This document shows positions 47,338 to 54,403 of a stretch of 64,000 nt of DNA, piece by piece. The DNA comes from Lactococcus formosensis. Lineage in GTDB: Bacteria > Bacillota > Bacilli > Lactobacillales > Streptococcaceae. The notes beneath the pieces are model-generated. The model saw only the letters and a list, made by a program, of their open reading frames with translations, was not told where the DNA came from and did no database searches. The DNA lies in contig NZ_BOVP01000001.1 of the NCBI RefSeq assembly GCF_018403745.1, forward strand, positions 248,001 through 312,000, in the 5' to 3' direction. The stretch's first letter is position 1. Each line of letters starts with the position of its first letter. A program made the translations under genes and the position numbers.

Positions 47338-48561
47338 TTAAACATTTCTAGCATACGTACTTGAAAGCTCTCTGACTTCTCTACGCTTCTCATCTGCGGA
47401 AATGTTGAGCACAAAAGCAATTCCCAGTGATAACACAAGGAAAGATGACCCTCCTTGTGATAGGAACGGGAATGTTACCCCTGTTTCCGGAATAATTCCA
47501 AATGCCCCACCAATATTAATAAATACTGAAATCAGGAGGGTTGAACCAATCCCGATACAGATCATCGAATTAAATGCATTTTTTGCACGGATACCGACCA
47601 TTAAGATACGCACAATCATAAAGAACAATACGCCCAGAACGATAATTCCTCCAATTAGTCCCAGCTCCTCTATAACAATCGAGAAGATAAAGTCCGTATG
47701 CGCTTCGGGCAGAAAGCCATTTTTCTCAATAGAATTCCCAAGACCACGCCCGAACCATCCACCGTTACTGACAGCGTAATATGAGTTTGCCATTTGGTGG
47801 CCATATGTTGACAAGCCTTCGAAAGGATTAACCATTGCTTTAAAACGTGCGTTGACATAGTGTCCAGGGATAACATCCCCATCTACAGCATAAAGATAGA
47901 CGATAAAAGCAACCATCGCTCCCAAAATCATCTTACCGTACCCACTAAACCAACGCCATGAGATTCCACTAGAAGCAATCATCACTCCTGTAATCATCGC
48001 CATAATCGATGCATTACCCAAATCTGGCATAATGACCAGAATACCTAACATCAATAAAATCGAAAAGCGCCATCCCCCAAATAGTTTTTGCCCAAGGGTT
48101 TTACCTTTGAAAATTGCTGCGATATCTTTTTCATATATTTCATCCTGTTTTTCAGAAAAGACAGAAGCCAGATACCAGACAACGAAAAACTTTGCGTATT
48201 CAGCAGGTTGAATTGTACCTACACCTGGGATAGGAATCCAACCGTGAGCACCATTGGCTGAAGTGTTTGGTCCAAATCGTGAATAAAACATGGCTAAAAC
48301 CAAAAGACCCAGAACCCAACCAATCATTTTTTTACTCTTAAATGCACGGAGCTTCATTCGGTAAATCACAGCAATCGCAACAAAACTGAGCAACATGAAT
48401 GCGCCTTGGTTGATTGCCATTTTATAAGGTGAGAGTCCCTTTGCCAGCTGATATGGGACCGTTGCTGAAAAAACCATAACGATACCTACAGCTGACATTA
48501 TCAGGTAGGGGATCAAAATAGAATAGTTCAGGAAGTTTGCTTTCTTCAATCCGTCTTTCAT
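47338..48561 (-). CDS. ftsW: FtsW peptidoglycan glycosyltransferase (SEDS)
   Basis: SEDS-family glycan polymerase of the divisome, 407 aa with about ten membrane segments. Family motifs include GAHGWIPIPGVGTIQPAEYAK (shown in part: AEYAKF), MPDLGNASIM, SNGGWFGRGLGNS, LPEAHTDFIFSIVIEELG and TGVTFPFLSQGGSS. The conserved extracellular Asp is in the expected loop. The ATG has no ribosome site; it is 1 nt after the stop of an 11-codon mini-ORF that begins 5 nt after the -10 (48604-48609). In L. lactis ftsW is also followed by pyc. Confidence 0.94.
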   Translation of the reverse strand: MKDGLKKANFLNYSILIPYLIMSAVGIVMVFSATVPYQLAKGLSPYKMAINQGAFMLLSFVAIAVIYRMKLRAFKSKKMIGWVLGLLVLAMFYSRFGPNTSANGAHGWIPIPGVGTIQPAEYAKFFVVWYLASVFSEKQDEIYEKDIAAIFKGKTLGQKLFGGWRFSILLMLGILVIMPDLGNASIMAMITGVMIASSGISWRWFSGYGKMILGAMVAFIVYLYAVDGDVIPGHYVNARFKAMVNPFEGLSTYGHQMANSYYAVSNGGWFGRGLGNSIEKNGFLPEAHTDFIFSIVIEELGLIGGIIVLGVLFFMIVRILMVGIRAKNAFNSMICIGIGSTLLISVFINIGGAFGIIPETGVTFPFLSQGGSSFLVLSLGIAFVLNISADEKRREVRELSSTYARNV

Positions 48562-48562
48562 T

Positions 48563-48598
48563 TTAAGTTATCATTTCATTTCTATTATTTTTTAACAT
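48563..48598 (-). CDS. 11-codon mini-ORF in front of ftsW (MLKNNRNEMIT)
   Basis: ATG at 48598 follows the extended -10 TGGTATAAT by 5 nt, so it may be the first codon of the mRNA. The frame encodes MLKNNRNEMIT, ends in TAA, and is separated from the ftsW ATG by one base. ftsW itself has no ribosome site. A leaderless leader peptide that delivers ribosomes to ftsW by termination-reinitiation is an inference from this layout. Confidence 0.35.
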   Translation of the reverse strand: MLKNNRNEMIT

Positions 48599-48603
48599 TT
48601 TTT

Positions 48604-48609
48604 ATTATA
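48604..48609 (-). promoter_or_regulatory. Extended -10 promoter of ftsW
   Basis: Minus strand AATGGTATAAT; TGn + TATAAT. Confidence 0.6.
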
Positions 48610-48693
48610 CCATTTTTTCAGATTCATTTTTACAGATGTGCAATTATTTTAAAAATAAATGGTTATTCTCAAATGAAAAATGCGTTCTAACGC

Positions 48694-48840
48694 TTAAACT
48701 TCTCGGTGTAATGTAACCCTACGCTCTTTAGGACAAAATTTCATTGTTTCAACTTTATCAGGGTTGCTGCTTTTATTTTTACTACTAATATAGTTTTTGC
48801 TCTTACAACTTGTGCAAGCTAAAGTTATTTTCACTCTCAT
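48694..48840 (-). CDS. rpmG: 50S ribosomal protein L33
   Basis: 48-aa ribosomal protein, [17 protein letters not shown] ... [15 protein letters not shown]. The first zinc pair C9/C12 is present; the second pair reads CPKE, so only one Cys remains. Its ATG overlaps the stop codon of the pmrA gene (ATGA). Streptococci have coaE-pmrA-rpmG-secE-nusG; here secE and nusG do not follow. A weak hairpin with T-run (GCGT TAGA ACGC) lies directly after the stop. Confidence 0.9.
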   Translation of the reverse strand: MRVKITLACTSCKSKNYISSKNKSSNPDKVETMKFCPKERRVTLHREV

Positions 48841-50027
48841 TCTACGATGCTCCGCTTTCTTAAATATTTTCGGAAATTGACTAGGGACCAGAAGAAATTA
48901 ACAACCACGAAAAGACTTGTCACAATAAACGCCATGCGATAAGAAATCCAACCTGCAATTGCTGAGCCAACTATTGGACCTACGACGACGCCAAAGTTAG
49001 AAAACATTTGGTTATAGGCGAAAATCCGTGACACACCTTCTTTAGGCGTAATTTTTGCTAAAAGAGAATTAACTGATGGCATCAAAGCTCCTGTACCGAA
49101 TCCCAGCATAAATCTTAAGAGTCCTAATTGGAGTGGTGTTTTTACAAAAGCCATCGGTAAATACATAGCGAAACTAAAGGCTAAACCGATTAAAATCAAC
49201 CGATGAGCGCCGTATTTATCTCCCAATTTCCCTAACGTACTTGAAGACATCATGGCAGACAAACCAACAGCAGACACAATAAGCCCGGAGATAAACATTA
49301 AATTATTAGTACTTGTTGTTAATGTTTTGATATAGAGCGTAACAAAAGGTTCTATTGATTGTGTCGTTACTTGGATAATAAAGCTAGTCACCAATAAGCC
49401 AAAAAGAATTTGCTTATTACTTACGCGGTTGACAATTTCTTTTGTAGACAACATTTTATCTTTTGCCACCGGTTCAAAGTTTTCATGAACAAAAAAGACT
49501 GTCAAAATCGTTGCCAGAGCAAGTAAGCTTCCAACGATAAGGAAGACGTTTGCCATCCCGAACCACTGCGCCAATAAACCACCGATAGAAGGTCCAATCA
49601 AAGTCCCTGTAATCATCGCGGTGGATAGGACACCTAGAGCATAACCCGAGCGTTCTTTAGGCGCTTGAGAAGCAATCATTGCTGTCGAGTTAGGAATAAA
49701 TCCTGAAAAGAAGCCCATGAGACTTCGCATAAGTAAAAGCCACCAATAGCCACCCATTTGGTGTGAAAAAGCAATTGCAGACATGGTAAAGGTCATGGCA
49801 AAAGAAGCCCTCACCATCATTGGTTTTCGGCCGTATTTATCCGCCAATTTCCCCCACATAGGAGCAACTAATCCTGAGACTAAAGCTGTTGAAGCAAAAG
49901 CAATACCAGAAAACAGCTCTACATTGGAGCCCGTCACCCCTAGACTTTGAATATAAAGGGGCAAAAATGGCATTACAAGTGAAAAAGATGAGCCTACAAT
50001 AAAACAGCCAATCCATGTGATCCACAA
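48837..50027 (-). CDS. pmrA: MFS multidrug efflux transporter PmrA
   Basis: 12-TM drug exporter of the DHA1 type, 396 aa from the TTG at 50027, with motif [14 protein letters not shown] in loop 2-3 and a second copy [12 protein letters not shown] in loop 8-9. Position between coaE and rpmG identifies it as PmrA. Start is problematic: the frame stays open upstream to ATT at 50078 and encodes a charged IKTSKSTKERKVNWKQN before LWITW, as expected for a complete cytosolic N-terminus, but contains no ATG or GTG. ATT overlaps the coaE stop (ATTAA), so initiation there by coupling is possible. Confidence 0.88.
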   Translation of the reverse strand: MWITWIGCFIVGSSFSLVMPFLPLYIQSLGVTGSNVELFSGIAFASTALVSGLVAPMWGKLADKYGRKPMMVRASFAMTFTMSAIAFSHQMGGYWWLLLMRSLMGFFSGFIPNSTAMIASQAPKERSGYALGVLSTAMITGTLIGPSIGGLLAQWFGMANVFLIVGSLLALATILTVFFVHENFEPVAKDKMLSTKEIVNRVSNKQILFGLLVTSFIIQVTTQSIEPFVTLYIKTLTTSTNNLMFISGLIVSAVGLSAMMSSSTLGKLGDKYGAHRLILIGLAFSFAMYLPMAFVKTPLQLGLLRFMLGFGTGALMPSVNSLLAKITPKEGVSRIFAYNQMFSNFGVVVGPIVGSAIAGWISYRMAFIVTSLFVVVNFFWSLVNFRKYLRKRSIVE

Positions 50028-50073
50028 ATTTTGTTTCCAATTAACTTTTCTTTCTTTTGTTGATTTACTCGTT

Positions 50074-50679
50074 TTAATCCCTCTTTTCTACTGCTTTTAA
50101 CAGTTCTTTGATTTTTTCATACGTTTCAGGAATTGTTCCTGAACTGTCAATAATACGTGTTGCATACTTCTTCTTTTCTGACAAAGGCATCTGCGCTTTG
50201 ATACGCGCTTCCGCCTCTTCTCTGGTCATGTTATCTCTGCTCATGATACGCTCAATTTGGATACTTTCTGGAGCAGCGACGAGCCATATCTCATCAAAGC
50301 CATCATAAGCTTGCTCGATGAGTAAAGGAATATCCATAATTATCGCCTTTTGAACCCTATCATCCTCCAAAAGTGCTTCACGTCTCTTATAGAGTTCTTG
50401 GCGAATAATATGATTTTGGAGTGATGCTAGTTTTTCTCGCGCTTCATCATCTGAGAAAATCAAGTCACCCAATTTTCGCCGAATCAAAAGTCCTTTCTCA
50501 TCAAAGTACGCAGGGCCAAATTCTTGTAGAATTGCCTGATATAAGGAGCCGCCTGGTGCTTGTAATTCACGAACCACTTGGTCCGCATCAATGATCGGAT
50601 AGCCCTGAGAACGCAAAAAATCAACCGCCGTTGATTTCCCAGAAGCTATTCCACCTGTCAAACCGATTACTTTATTCAT
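50074..50679 (-). CDS. coaE: Dephospho-CoA kinase
   Basis: Last enzyme of coenzyme A synthesis. The 201 aa begin MNKVIGLTGGIASGKST (P-loop 9-17) and contain IIDADQVVRELQAPGG, DIPLLIEQAYDGFDEIWLV and RIKAQMPLSEKKKYA. I chose the ATG at 50679 over an upstream in-frame start that would span the -10. No ribosome site; extended TGCTATAAT ends 6 nt before the ATG. The gene heads coaE-pmrA-rpmG. Confidence 0.94.
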   Translation of the reverse strand: MNKVIGLTGGIASGKSTAVDFLRSQGYPIIDADQVVRELQAPGGSLYQAILQEFGPAYFDEKGLLIRRKLGDLIFSDDEAREKLASLQNHIIRQELYKRREALLEDDRVQKAIIMDIPLLIEQAYDGFDEIWLVAAPESIQIERIMSRDNMTREEAEARIKAQMPLSEKKKYATRIIDSSGTIPETYEKIKELLKAVEKRD

Positions 50680-50685
50680 AGCTTT

Positions 50686-50691
50686 ATTATA
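50686..50691 (-). promoter_or_regulatory. Extended -10 of coaE, 6 nt before the ATG
   Basis: Minus strand TGCTATAATAAAGCTATG, identical over 18 nt to the ksgA promoter-start region. Confidence 0.6.
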
Positions 50692-50756
50692 GCACAACTC
50701 ATGAAACGATATTCAGTAATTACGACCTTGCAAAACGAAGACGTTTTTTCTTCCTA

Positions 50757-50804
50757 GAAAAAAACGCATGAGATTAGATGTAAAGCACATCAATTCATAC
50801 GTTT
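50757..50804 (-). terminator. Terminator of the orphan unit
   Basis: AAACGTATGA / TCATGCGTTT 10-bp stem with an inner GATGT / ACATC hairpin and a T-run on the minus strand. Confidence 0.8.
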
Positions 50805-50824
50805 TTACCCTATCATTCTACTGA

Positions 50825-50963
50825 CTAAAGTAGGTTCTCAAATTCCTCTTCGATAGCTTTTACAAGCTTAGAGCGTCCATTGTCTCTAATTAAACCATCT
50901 ACAGAGAACTAAGACACGCTGGCCGTTAGAGCGGTCAATTTTTTCGTGTTGTTCTGTATAGAG
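50825..50963 (-). pseudogene. Degenerate small gene (frameshifted remnant)
   Basis: Two protein-like stretches lie in different frames: LYTEQHEKIDRSNGQRVLVL upstream and, after a one-base shift near 50906, SVDGLIRDNGRSKLVKAIEE and EFENLL to a TAG at 50825-50827. Together they would read as the C-terminal part of a small hydrophilic protein. I do not recognise the family. It follows a good -10 and is closed by a terminator, so it is likely still transcribed; a small RNA is the alternative. Confidence 0.4.
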
Positions 50964-50965
50964 TG

Positions 50966-50995
50966 ATTATAACAAAAGTCAAATAGGAAGGTAAA
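50966..50995 (-). promoter_or_regulatory. Promoter of the orphan unit
   Basis: Minus strand TTTACC (50990-50995), 18-nt spacer, extended TGTTATAAT (hexamer 50966-50971). Confidence 0.5.
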
Positions 50996-51093
50996 TTGGG
51001 AAACAATTCGTAACAATTTGACTTACGGTTTAGACGATACATACAGTTCACTTTATGACAAAAATCAAAAATACGGCTTTTAATATAAGAGCA

Positions 51094-51129
51094 AGAAAAA
51101 AAACAACCCATCCTAAGGATAGATTGTTT
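51094..51129 (-). terminator. pflB terminator
   Basis: AAACAATCTATCC / GGATGGGTTGTTT stem with T-run on the minus strand, directly after pflB. Confidence 0.85.
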
Positions 51130-51139
51130 CTGCATTTTA

Positions 51140-53473
51140 TTAGATATTAGATGTGTGCATTACTTCATCATCATCTTGTGAAAGAACTTCGTGGAACACA
51201 CGTTCAGTCAATTCTTGTTTTTGTTCTGGTGTGAGGTATTTAGTGTTTACACAGTAACCAGAGATACGTACGATAACGTCTTCGCCAGCCATAATTTTGC
51301 TGTAAACGTCTTTAAGGTCCATAACGTTAAGGTTAACGTGTTGTCCACCTTGTCCGAAGTAGCCGTCAAGGATTTGAACCAAGTTATCTACTTGTTCGTC
51401 ACGTGTTTTACCAAGTGCACGTGGTGAAACTTGAGTTGTCAATGAAATACCATCATTTGCATGAGCAAATTCAAGTTTCGCCAAAGAATTCAAGTTTTGG
51501 AGCCATCCACCGCGCGCTTTGTTTGATGGGTTAGCACCTGGTGAGAAGAATTCTACTTTAGATTTGTTCACTGAACCATCTTCATTGAGGAATACACCTT
51601 TATGAACTGGTGAGTTACCTGTTTGTTTAGAGTAAGCCACGTTTGAAGTGATTGTCAAGAGTGAAACTGTAGCTTCAGCATTTTTGTAAAGTTTGTGTGA
51701 AGCGAGTTTTTCGTAGTACATCTTCATCAAAAGTTTAGCGATATCGTCTACACGGTCATCATCTTCACCGTAACGTGGGAAGTCGCCTTCAACTTCGTAG
51801 TCATAGATGTAACCATTTTCATCACGAATTGTTTTAACTTTTGCATATTTGATTGCTGAAAGTGAGTCAACTGTATTGGCAAAACCACAGATACCGAAGC
51901 CCATGTTCGCACGAACACGTGTTGGCAAGAAGGCCATTTGTACAGCTTCGTAGTTGTATTTATCAGTCATATAGTGGATGATGTTCATTGCATCCACATA
52001 AGTATCAGTCAACCAAGTCAATGATTTGTCAAAGTTTTCCATAACTGTATCATAGTCAAGAACTTCGTCAGTTACAGGTTCGATGTCGAACACTTTGTAG
52101 TCTTTATGAACATCGTCATATCCACCGTTCAAACCAGTAAGCATCGCTTTCAGAACGTTAACACGCGCTCCGAAGTATTGGAGGTTGTGACGTTCGTTTT
52201 CATTTTCAGGGTCAAGTGGTGATACACAACATGAGATACAAGACATTTCGCCGTAGCCTTCTTTAGCCATTGTTTCTACACCTTCATATTGAATAGAAGA
52301 GTGTTTATGAGACATTGACATTGCATAGCGTTTGAAGGCATGCGGTAATTTATCAGACCAAAGTACTGTCAAATTTGGTTCTGGAGCGTTTCCGATTGTA
52401 TCCAATGTGTTAAGGAAACGGTAGTCCATTTTTGTAACACGGTGACGACCGTCATTACCCATACCAGCCATAGATGTTGTGATGAAAGTTGGGTCACCAG
52501 AGTAAAGTTCATCATAAGCAGCAGCACGCGCGAATTTCATTGTACGGAGTTTCAATACGAAATCATCAACGAATTCTTGAATTTCTTGTTCAGTGAATGT
52601 ACCACGTTCGAGGTCACGTTCAGCAAAGATATCAAGAACGATTGGCACACGTCCAAGTGAAGTTGCCGCACCGTTGATAACACGACATACAGCCATGTAA
52701 GCAATGTTGATCCATTGGATAGCTTCTTTAGTGTTCAAGGCTGGACGACGAACGTCAAGTCCATAAAGATCACCAAATTTAGCAACTTGATCAAGTGCTT
52801 GGTATTGCATATTGATTTCTTCTTTAAGACGGATAGTTTCTTCTGTGATTTCAGTGATTGCATCCCATTCGCGTGCTTTTTCTTTCATCAAGTAGTCTGC
52901 ACCGTAAAGTGCAAGACGTGCGTAAACACCGATGATACGTCCACGTGAATAAGCATCTGGCAAACCAGTTACTGTGTGTGCGTGACGTGCTTTACGGATA
53001 GCTGATGTATAAGCACGGAAGATACCATCATTTACAGAAGTCATTGTTGTATCCAACACTTCGTGCAATTCAGGATCAACGCTGAGTCCGTGTTCTGTCA
53101 AGATTTTTTCTGCTACACGAAGACCACCTTTTGGCATGAAGTTCAAACGGAAAAGTTCGCTGTTTTGCATACCGTAGATTAATTCAAGATCTTTGTTTTC
53201 AGGATCGATATAACCAGCAGGAATTTTGTGAATAGAAGTCACACGATCTGTATCGAATGGGAATCCTACTTCTTCATAGTGCGCTTTTGTTGTTTCGATG
53301 ATATCTTTTACTTTAAGCGTACGTTCTGTTGGTCCTTCGAGGAAACTTTCGTCTCCATCATAAGGTTTGTAGTTGGCTTGAACAAAGCGCGTAACGCTTG
53401 CTTTATCTTGCCAGTCTGATCCTTTGAAACCTTCCCAGGCTTGCTCAAAGATTTCTTTAGTTTCTGTTTTCAT
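51140..53473 (-). CDS. pflB: Pyruvate formate-lyase
   Basis: Glycyl radical enzyme converting pyruvate and CoA to acetyl-CoA and formate, the anaerobic mixed-acid branch. The 777 aa contain the adjacent catalytic cysteines (SCISCCVSP) and the radical glycine G739 in RISGYCVNT near the C-terminus. AAAGGAG lies about 8 nt before the ATG. It is monocistronic. Its activase pflA is at 30948. A cre-like site and a 26-nt palindrome lie upstream of a TTGAAA-16-TATAAT promoter, suggesting control by CcpA and another regulator. Confidence 0.97.
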   Translation of the reverse strand: MKTETKEIFEQAWEGFKGSDWQDKASVTRFVQANYKPYDGDESFLEGPTERTLKVKDIIETTKAHYEEVGFPFDTDRVTSIHKIPAGYIDPENKDLELIYGMQNSELFRLNFMPKGGLRVAEKILTEHGLSVDPELHEVLDTTMTSVNDGIFRAYTSAIRKARHAHTVTGLPDAYSRGRIIGVYARLALYGADYLMKEKAREWDAITEITEETIRLKEEINMQYQALDQVAKFGDLYGLDVRRPALNTKEAIQWINIAYMAVCRVINGAATSLGRVPIVLDIFAERDLERGTFTEQEIQEFVDDFVLKLRTMKFARAAAYDELYSGDPTFITTSMAGMGNDGRHRVTKMDYRFLNTLDTIGNAPEPNLTVLWSDKLPHAFKRYAMSMSHKHSSIQYEGVETMAKEGYGEMSCISCCVSPLDPENENERHNLQYFGARVNVLKAMLTGLNGGYDDVHKDYKVFDIEPVTDEVLDYDTVMENFDKSLTWLTDTYVDAMNIIHYMTDKYNYEAVQMAFLPTRVRANMGFGICGFANTVDSLSAIKYAKVKTIRDENGYIYDYEVEGDFPRYGEDDDRVDDIAKLLMKMYYEKLASHKLYKNAEATVSLLTITSNVAYSKQTGNSPVHKGVFLNEDGSVNKSKVEFFSPGANPSNKARGGWLQNLNSLAKLEFAHANDGISLTTQVSPRALGKTRDEQVDNLVQILDGYFGQGGQHVNLNVMDLKDVYSKIMAGEDVIVRISGYCVNTKYLTPEQKQELTERVFHEVLSQDDDEVMHTSNI

Positions 53474-53516
53474 GTAGAAAATCTCCTTTGGTCTTTCTGT
53501 TTCAGATTACGCTTTT

Positions 53517-53544
53517 ATTATATCATACAGTTTACTAATTTCAA
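53517..53544 (-). promoter_or_regulatory. pflB promoter
   Basis: Minus strand TTGAAA, 16-nt spacer, TATAAT in ATGATATAATAAAAG; leader about 40 nt. Confidence 0.65.
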
Positions 53545-53580
53545 GGGATATATGGGAATGTTTGCACTTTCTTTACTAGT

Positions 53581-53606
53581 ACAGTTTGATTTTTAAGTCA
53601 AACTGT
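53581..53606. promoter_or_regulatory. 26-nt palindrome upstream of pflB
   Basis: ACAGTTTGA-N8-TCAAACTGT, 9-bp perfect arms, about 40 bp upstream of the -35. It does not match the FNR (TTGAT-N4-ATCAA) or Rex (TTGTGA-N6-TCACAA) spacing. Possible operator of unknown regulator. Confidence 0.45.
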
Positions 53607-53615
53607 TATATTTAT

Positions 53616-53629
53616 GGTAAACGATTACA
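53616..53629 (+). promoter_or_regulatory. cre-like CcpA site upstream of pflB
   Basis: GGTAAACGATTACA matches the catabolite-responsive element consensus (TGWAANCGNTNWCA) except at the first base. Located about 75 bp upstream of the pflB -35. Confidence 0.55.
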
Positions 53630-53660
53630 GATATAAATGTCACAGAAGTACAGAGATAAC

Positions 53661-53692
53661 AAAAAAAGCCAAGCTTTTTTGCTTGACTTTTT
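53661..53692 (-). terminator. hpf terminator
   Basis: AAGTCAAGC / GCTTGGCTT stem with T-run on the minus strand. Confidence 0.8.
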
Positions 53693-53719
53693 TCTTGATA
53701 CAGTTTAGGTACTTAAATC

Positions 53720-54277
53720 TTATTTGGTTTCGATTAAACCAATGTTGCCATCTTCACGACGGTAAACGACATTAGTACTATCTGTATCTGCATCTGTAAA
53801 GATATAGAAATCATGTCCTAACATGTCCATCTGAAGGACTGCTTCTTCAGCGTCCATCGGTTTCAAAGAAACATGCTTTGTACGGACGATCTTTACTTGA
53901 TCTTCATTTACTTCTTCAGCTTCATCAAGTGGTGCAAACTCGTCTCCGAAAGCTTGTCCAGTAGGAACATTAATCTTAGATTTACGGTTTACACGAGTCT
54001 TATACTTGCGAATTTGACGTTCTAGTTTTTCTTCAACAAAGTCAATAGCTGCGTACATGTCAGCTGCTGTATCTTCTGCACGCAAAGTTACATTTTTAGC
54101 AGGAACGGTAACTTCTGCTTTGTAACGTTTGTCGGAGTAAACTTTAAGATTTACATAGGCTGTTACTTCATGACCATCGTTAAAGTATTTTTCAAGTTTT
54201 CCAACCTTATCTTCAACATATGAGCGGATTGAATCTGTTAACTCAAAATTTTCACCACGGATATTATATTTGATCAT
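53720..54277 (-). CDS. hpf: Ribosome hibernation promoting factor (long form)
   Basis: Protein that dimerises 70S ribosomes into inactive 100S particles in stationary phase or stress. The 185 aa have the N-terminal YfiA-like RNA-binding domain (1-100, IKYNIRGENFELTDSIRSYVEDK) and the C-terminal dimerisation domain (about 130-185, VKIVRTKHVSLKPMDAEEA), so this is the long form that needs no RMF. It has a TTGACT-17-TATAAT promoter and a long (about 90 nt) leader. Confidence 0.95.
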   Translation of the reverse strand: MIKYNIRGENFELTDSIRSYVEDKVGKLEKYFNDGHEVTAYVNLKVYSDKRYKAEVTVPAKNVTLRAEDTAADMYAAIDFVEEKLERQIRKYKTRVNRKSKINVPTGQAFGDEFAPLDEAEEVNEDQVKIVRTKHVSLKPMDAEEAVLQMDMLGHDFYIFTDADTDSTNVVYRREDGNIGLIETK

Positions 54278-54374
54278 AGAGTCTACCTTAACGGCTCTTG
54301 TGTTGAACCTTCACTGTTTTGCAGGCGCTGGACAGTCAAGTTTTAAGAACCGTCCTTTCTTTATTTCTAATTTA

Positions 54375-54403
54375 ATTATAATATATAATCGCTTACAAGT
54401 CAA
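54375..54403 (-). promoter_or_regulatory. hpf promoter
   Basis: Minus strand TTGACT (54398-54403), 17-nt spacer, TATAAT (54375-54380). The -35 lies on the clpC stop codon region. Confidence 0.65.

Larger units (their letters stand above)
50692..51092. other. Intergenic region between coaE and pflB
   Basis: About 400 nt without an intact gene. On the minus strand it contains a complete small transcription unit: TTTACC-18-TATAAT promoter, a degenerate coding stretch and a terminator. The rest (50996-51092) is AT-rich with no feature I can name. Confidence 0.55.

Noticed and set aside
50935..51135. 66-codon minus-strand frame beginning MQKQSILRMG
   Set aside because: It begins inside the pflB terminator, has no ribosome site and runs across the promoter of the orphan unit.
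53581..53606. FNR or Rex box at pflB
   Set aside because: The dyad has 8 nt between TTGA and TCAA rather than the 6 of FNR sites, and lacks the Rex TTGTGA half-site.
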